From assembly GCA_903909905.1 (NCBI GenBank), contig CAIVXP010000020.1, forward strand, positions 1-7,937: 7,937 nucleotides of DNA. The letters run 5' to 3'. The position numbers and the translations under genes are program-made. Source of the stretch: Akkermansiaceae bacterium (GTDB taxonomy: Bacteria > Verrucomicrobiota > Verrucomicrobiia > Verrucomicrobiales > Akkermansiaceae). A model generated the notes under the pieces. It saw only the letters and a program-made list of their open reading frames with translations. It had not been told where the DNA came from and made no database searches. Positions within the stretch are counted from its first letter, which is position 1; every line of letters begins with the position of its first letter. Below are positions 7,305-7,937 of the stretch, one piece after another.

Positions 7305-7319
7305 GTTGGGCGCGATGAC
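7305..7319. other. 15-bp convergent intergenic gap
   Basis: This is all that separates the ftsW stop (7302-7304) from the stop of the opposing phosphoesterase gene (7320-7322 on the plus strand). No stem-loop or T-run terminator fits inside it, so any terminator must lie within the coding ends of these genes or be Rho-dependent. Confidence 0.7.
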
Positions 7320-7937
7320 TTATTCGATGCGCCAGCGATCCAGCGTTGGGCCGAGTTCGCACGGCGAGCGACCTTCGATGATCTTGCCGCGACGGAGGTT
7401 GCCTTGTTGCCATTCGACCCATTGGGCTCGTCCGGGGGCCATGAAGGTTCCGGTATTGATGATGAGCTTGTCGCGATGTTGCCAGCAACCGCGTTGATGG
7501 AAGTGGCCCACCACGAGAACTTCGGCCATGGGGAAATAATTTTTCAGAAATTCCGCACCGTGGCGGCCTTGATGCAGCCAGCTTGAGAGCATGTGTACGG
7601 CGCGGGTTGGTGGAATGGCGGCATCCCAAGCGCGTTGAATCAAGTGCCGCCCGGCTGAATGCTCGATCGAGCAGAGCACGCGGGCGATGAGGCGGGCGAG
7701 TTCGTGGCGTTGAGCGGGATCGTGAGCTGCATCGGGAAATTGCCGCCACATCTCGAGGATTTTTTCGCGGTTGCCAAGAATCTCGCGTTTCCATGGCGAG
7801 CCGTCGAAGAGCAGGCTGTCGCCATGGCTGATGACGATGCGGCCATTTGCCAATTCCACCCAGCCCTTGCCCGGCCATGATGGGTCATGGTTGCCGGGCA
7901 AGAAAATCGCATCGGCCGCCTCCTCGGCGCAGAGCCA
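7320..7937 (-). CDS. calcineurin-like metallophosphoesterase, possibly LpxH-like, 5'-truncated by the window edge
   Basis: The minus-strand frame is open from the right edge to a TAA (complement of 7320-7322), giving 205 residues with the N-terminus missing. Counting from the first visible residue (Trp), it shows FLPGNHD (GNHD at 15-18), VISHGDSL (SHGD at 37-40) and VVGHFHQRG (GHFH at 144-147), then LIINTGTF. These are the later metal-binding motifs of the calcineurin-like phosphoesterase fold; the first two (DxH and GD) would lie outside the window. About 100 mostly helical-looking residues separate SHGD from GHFH, recalling the helical cap of LpxH, the UDP-2,3-diacylglucosamine hydrolase of lipid A synthesis. 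However, LpxH typically has GNRD rather than GNHD, so substrate and pathway remain open. The TTG at 7901 is internal, since the preceding residues (ADAIF) continue the family pattern. Confidence 0.85.
   Translation of the reverse strand, partial: WLCAEEAADAIFLPGNHDPSWPGKGWVELANGRIVISHGDSLLFDGSPWKREILGNREKILEMWRQFPDAAHDPAQRHELARLIARVLCSIEHSAGRHLIQRAWDAAIPPTRAVHMLSSWLHQGRHGAEFLKNYFPMAEVLVVGHFHQRGCWQHRDKLIINTGTFMAPGRAQWVEWQQGNLRRGKIIEGRSPCELGPTLDRWRIE

Noticed and set aside
7204..7878. 224-residue minus-strand frame overlapping the phosphoesterase gene
   Set aside because: It is rich in Arg, Pro and Ser and out of frame with the GNHD, SHGD and GHFH motifs, so it is a shadow of the real gene.

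Overview
The window is a GC-rich (roughly 60% by eye), densely packed bacterial segment. It carries the middle of a dcw (division and cell wall) cluster, read left to right: murE (5' end cut off by the window), murF, mraY, murD, a membrane-anchored LysM-domain protein, and ftsW. A convergent metallophosphoesterase gene on the minus strand, cut off by the right edge, closes the window. The order murE-murF-mraY-murD-ftsW is the classic bacterial one. The LysM gene between murD and ftsW, the longer MraY, the meso-diaminopimelate type of MurE and the codon style point to a Gram-negative organism. My best guess is the Verrucomicrobiota or another PVC lineage. That placement rests on remembered layout and style, not on a database search.

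Layout. Positions 1-5296 hold four cytoplasmic or inner-membrane peptidoglycan precursor genes joined without gaps: murE/murF overlap by 4 bp (ATGA), and murF/mraY and mraY/murD overlap by 1 bp each (TGATG). MurE adds the third residue of the stem peptide (meso-DAP, judged from a DNPR motif). MurF adds the D-Ala-D-Ala dipeptide. MraY transfers phospho-MurNAc-pentapeptide to undecaprenyl phosphate to give lipid I. MurD adds D-Glu, the second residue. At 5304-6134, 7 bp after murD, a 276-residue single-pass membrane protein carries two extracytoplasmic LysM-type modules. At 6156-7304, 21 bp further on, lies ftsW, the SEDS-family septal glycosyltransferase. Its stop is only 15 bp from the stop of the opposing phosphoesterase gene (7320-7937), so the cluster ends at ftsW and murG/murC/ftsQ/ftsA/ftsZ do not follow directly.

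How the genes work together. The four precursor enzymes supply lipid I. A murG outside the window would make lipid II, which FtsW polymerises at the septum together with its cognate class B PBP. The LysM protein is placed to bind the glycan strands that FtsW makes, so a divisome or septal-wall role is the natural hypothesis, though it is unproven. All six plus-strand genes look like one transcription unit whose promoter lies left of the window. None of the five visible start codons is preceded by a recognisable Shine-Dalgarno sequence. I found no RNA genes, mobile elements, CRISPR arrays, clear promoters or terminators, and no stretch over 300 bases without a gene.
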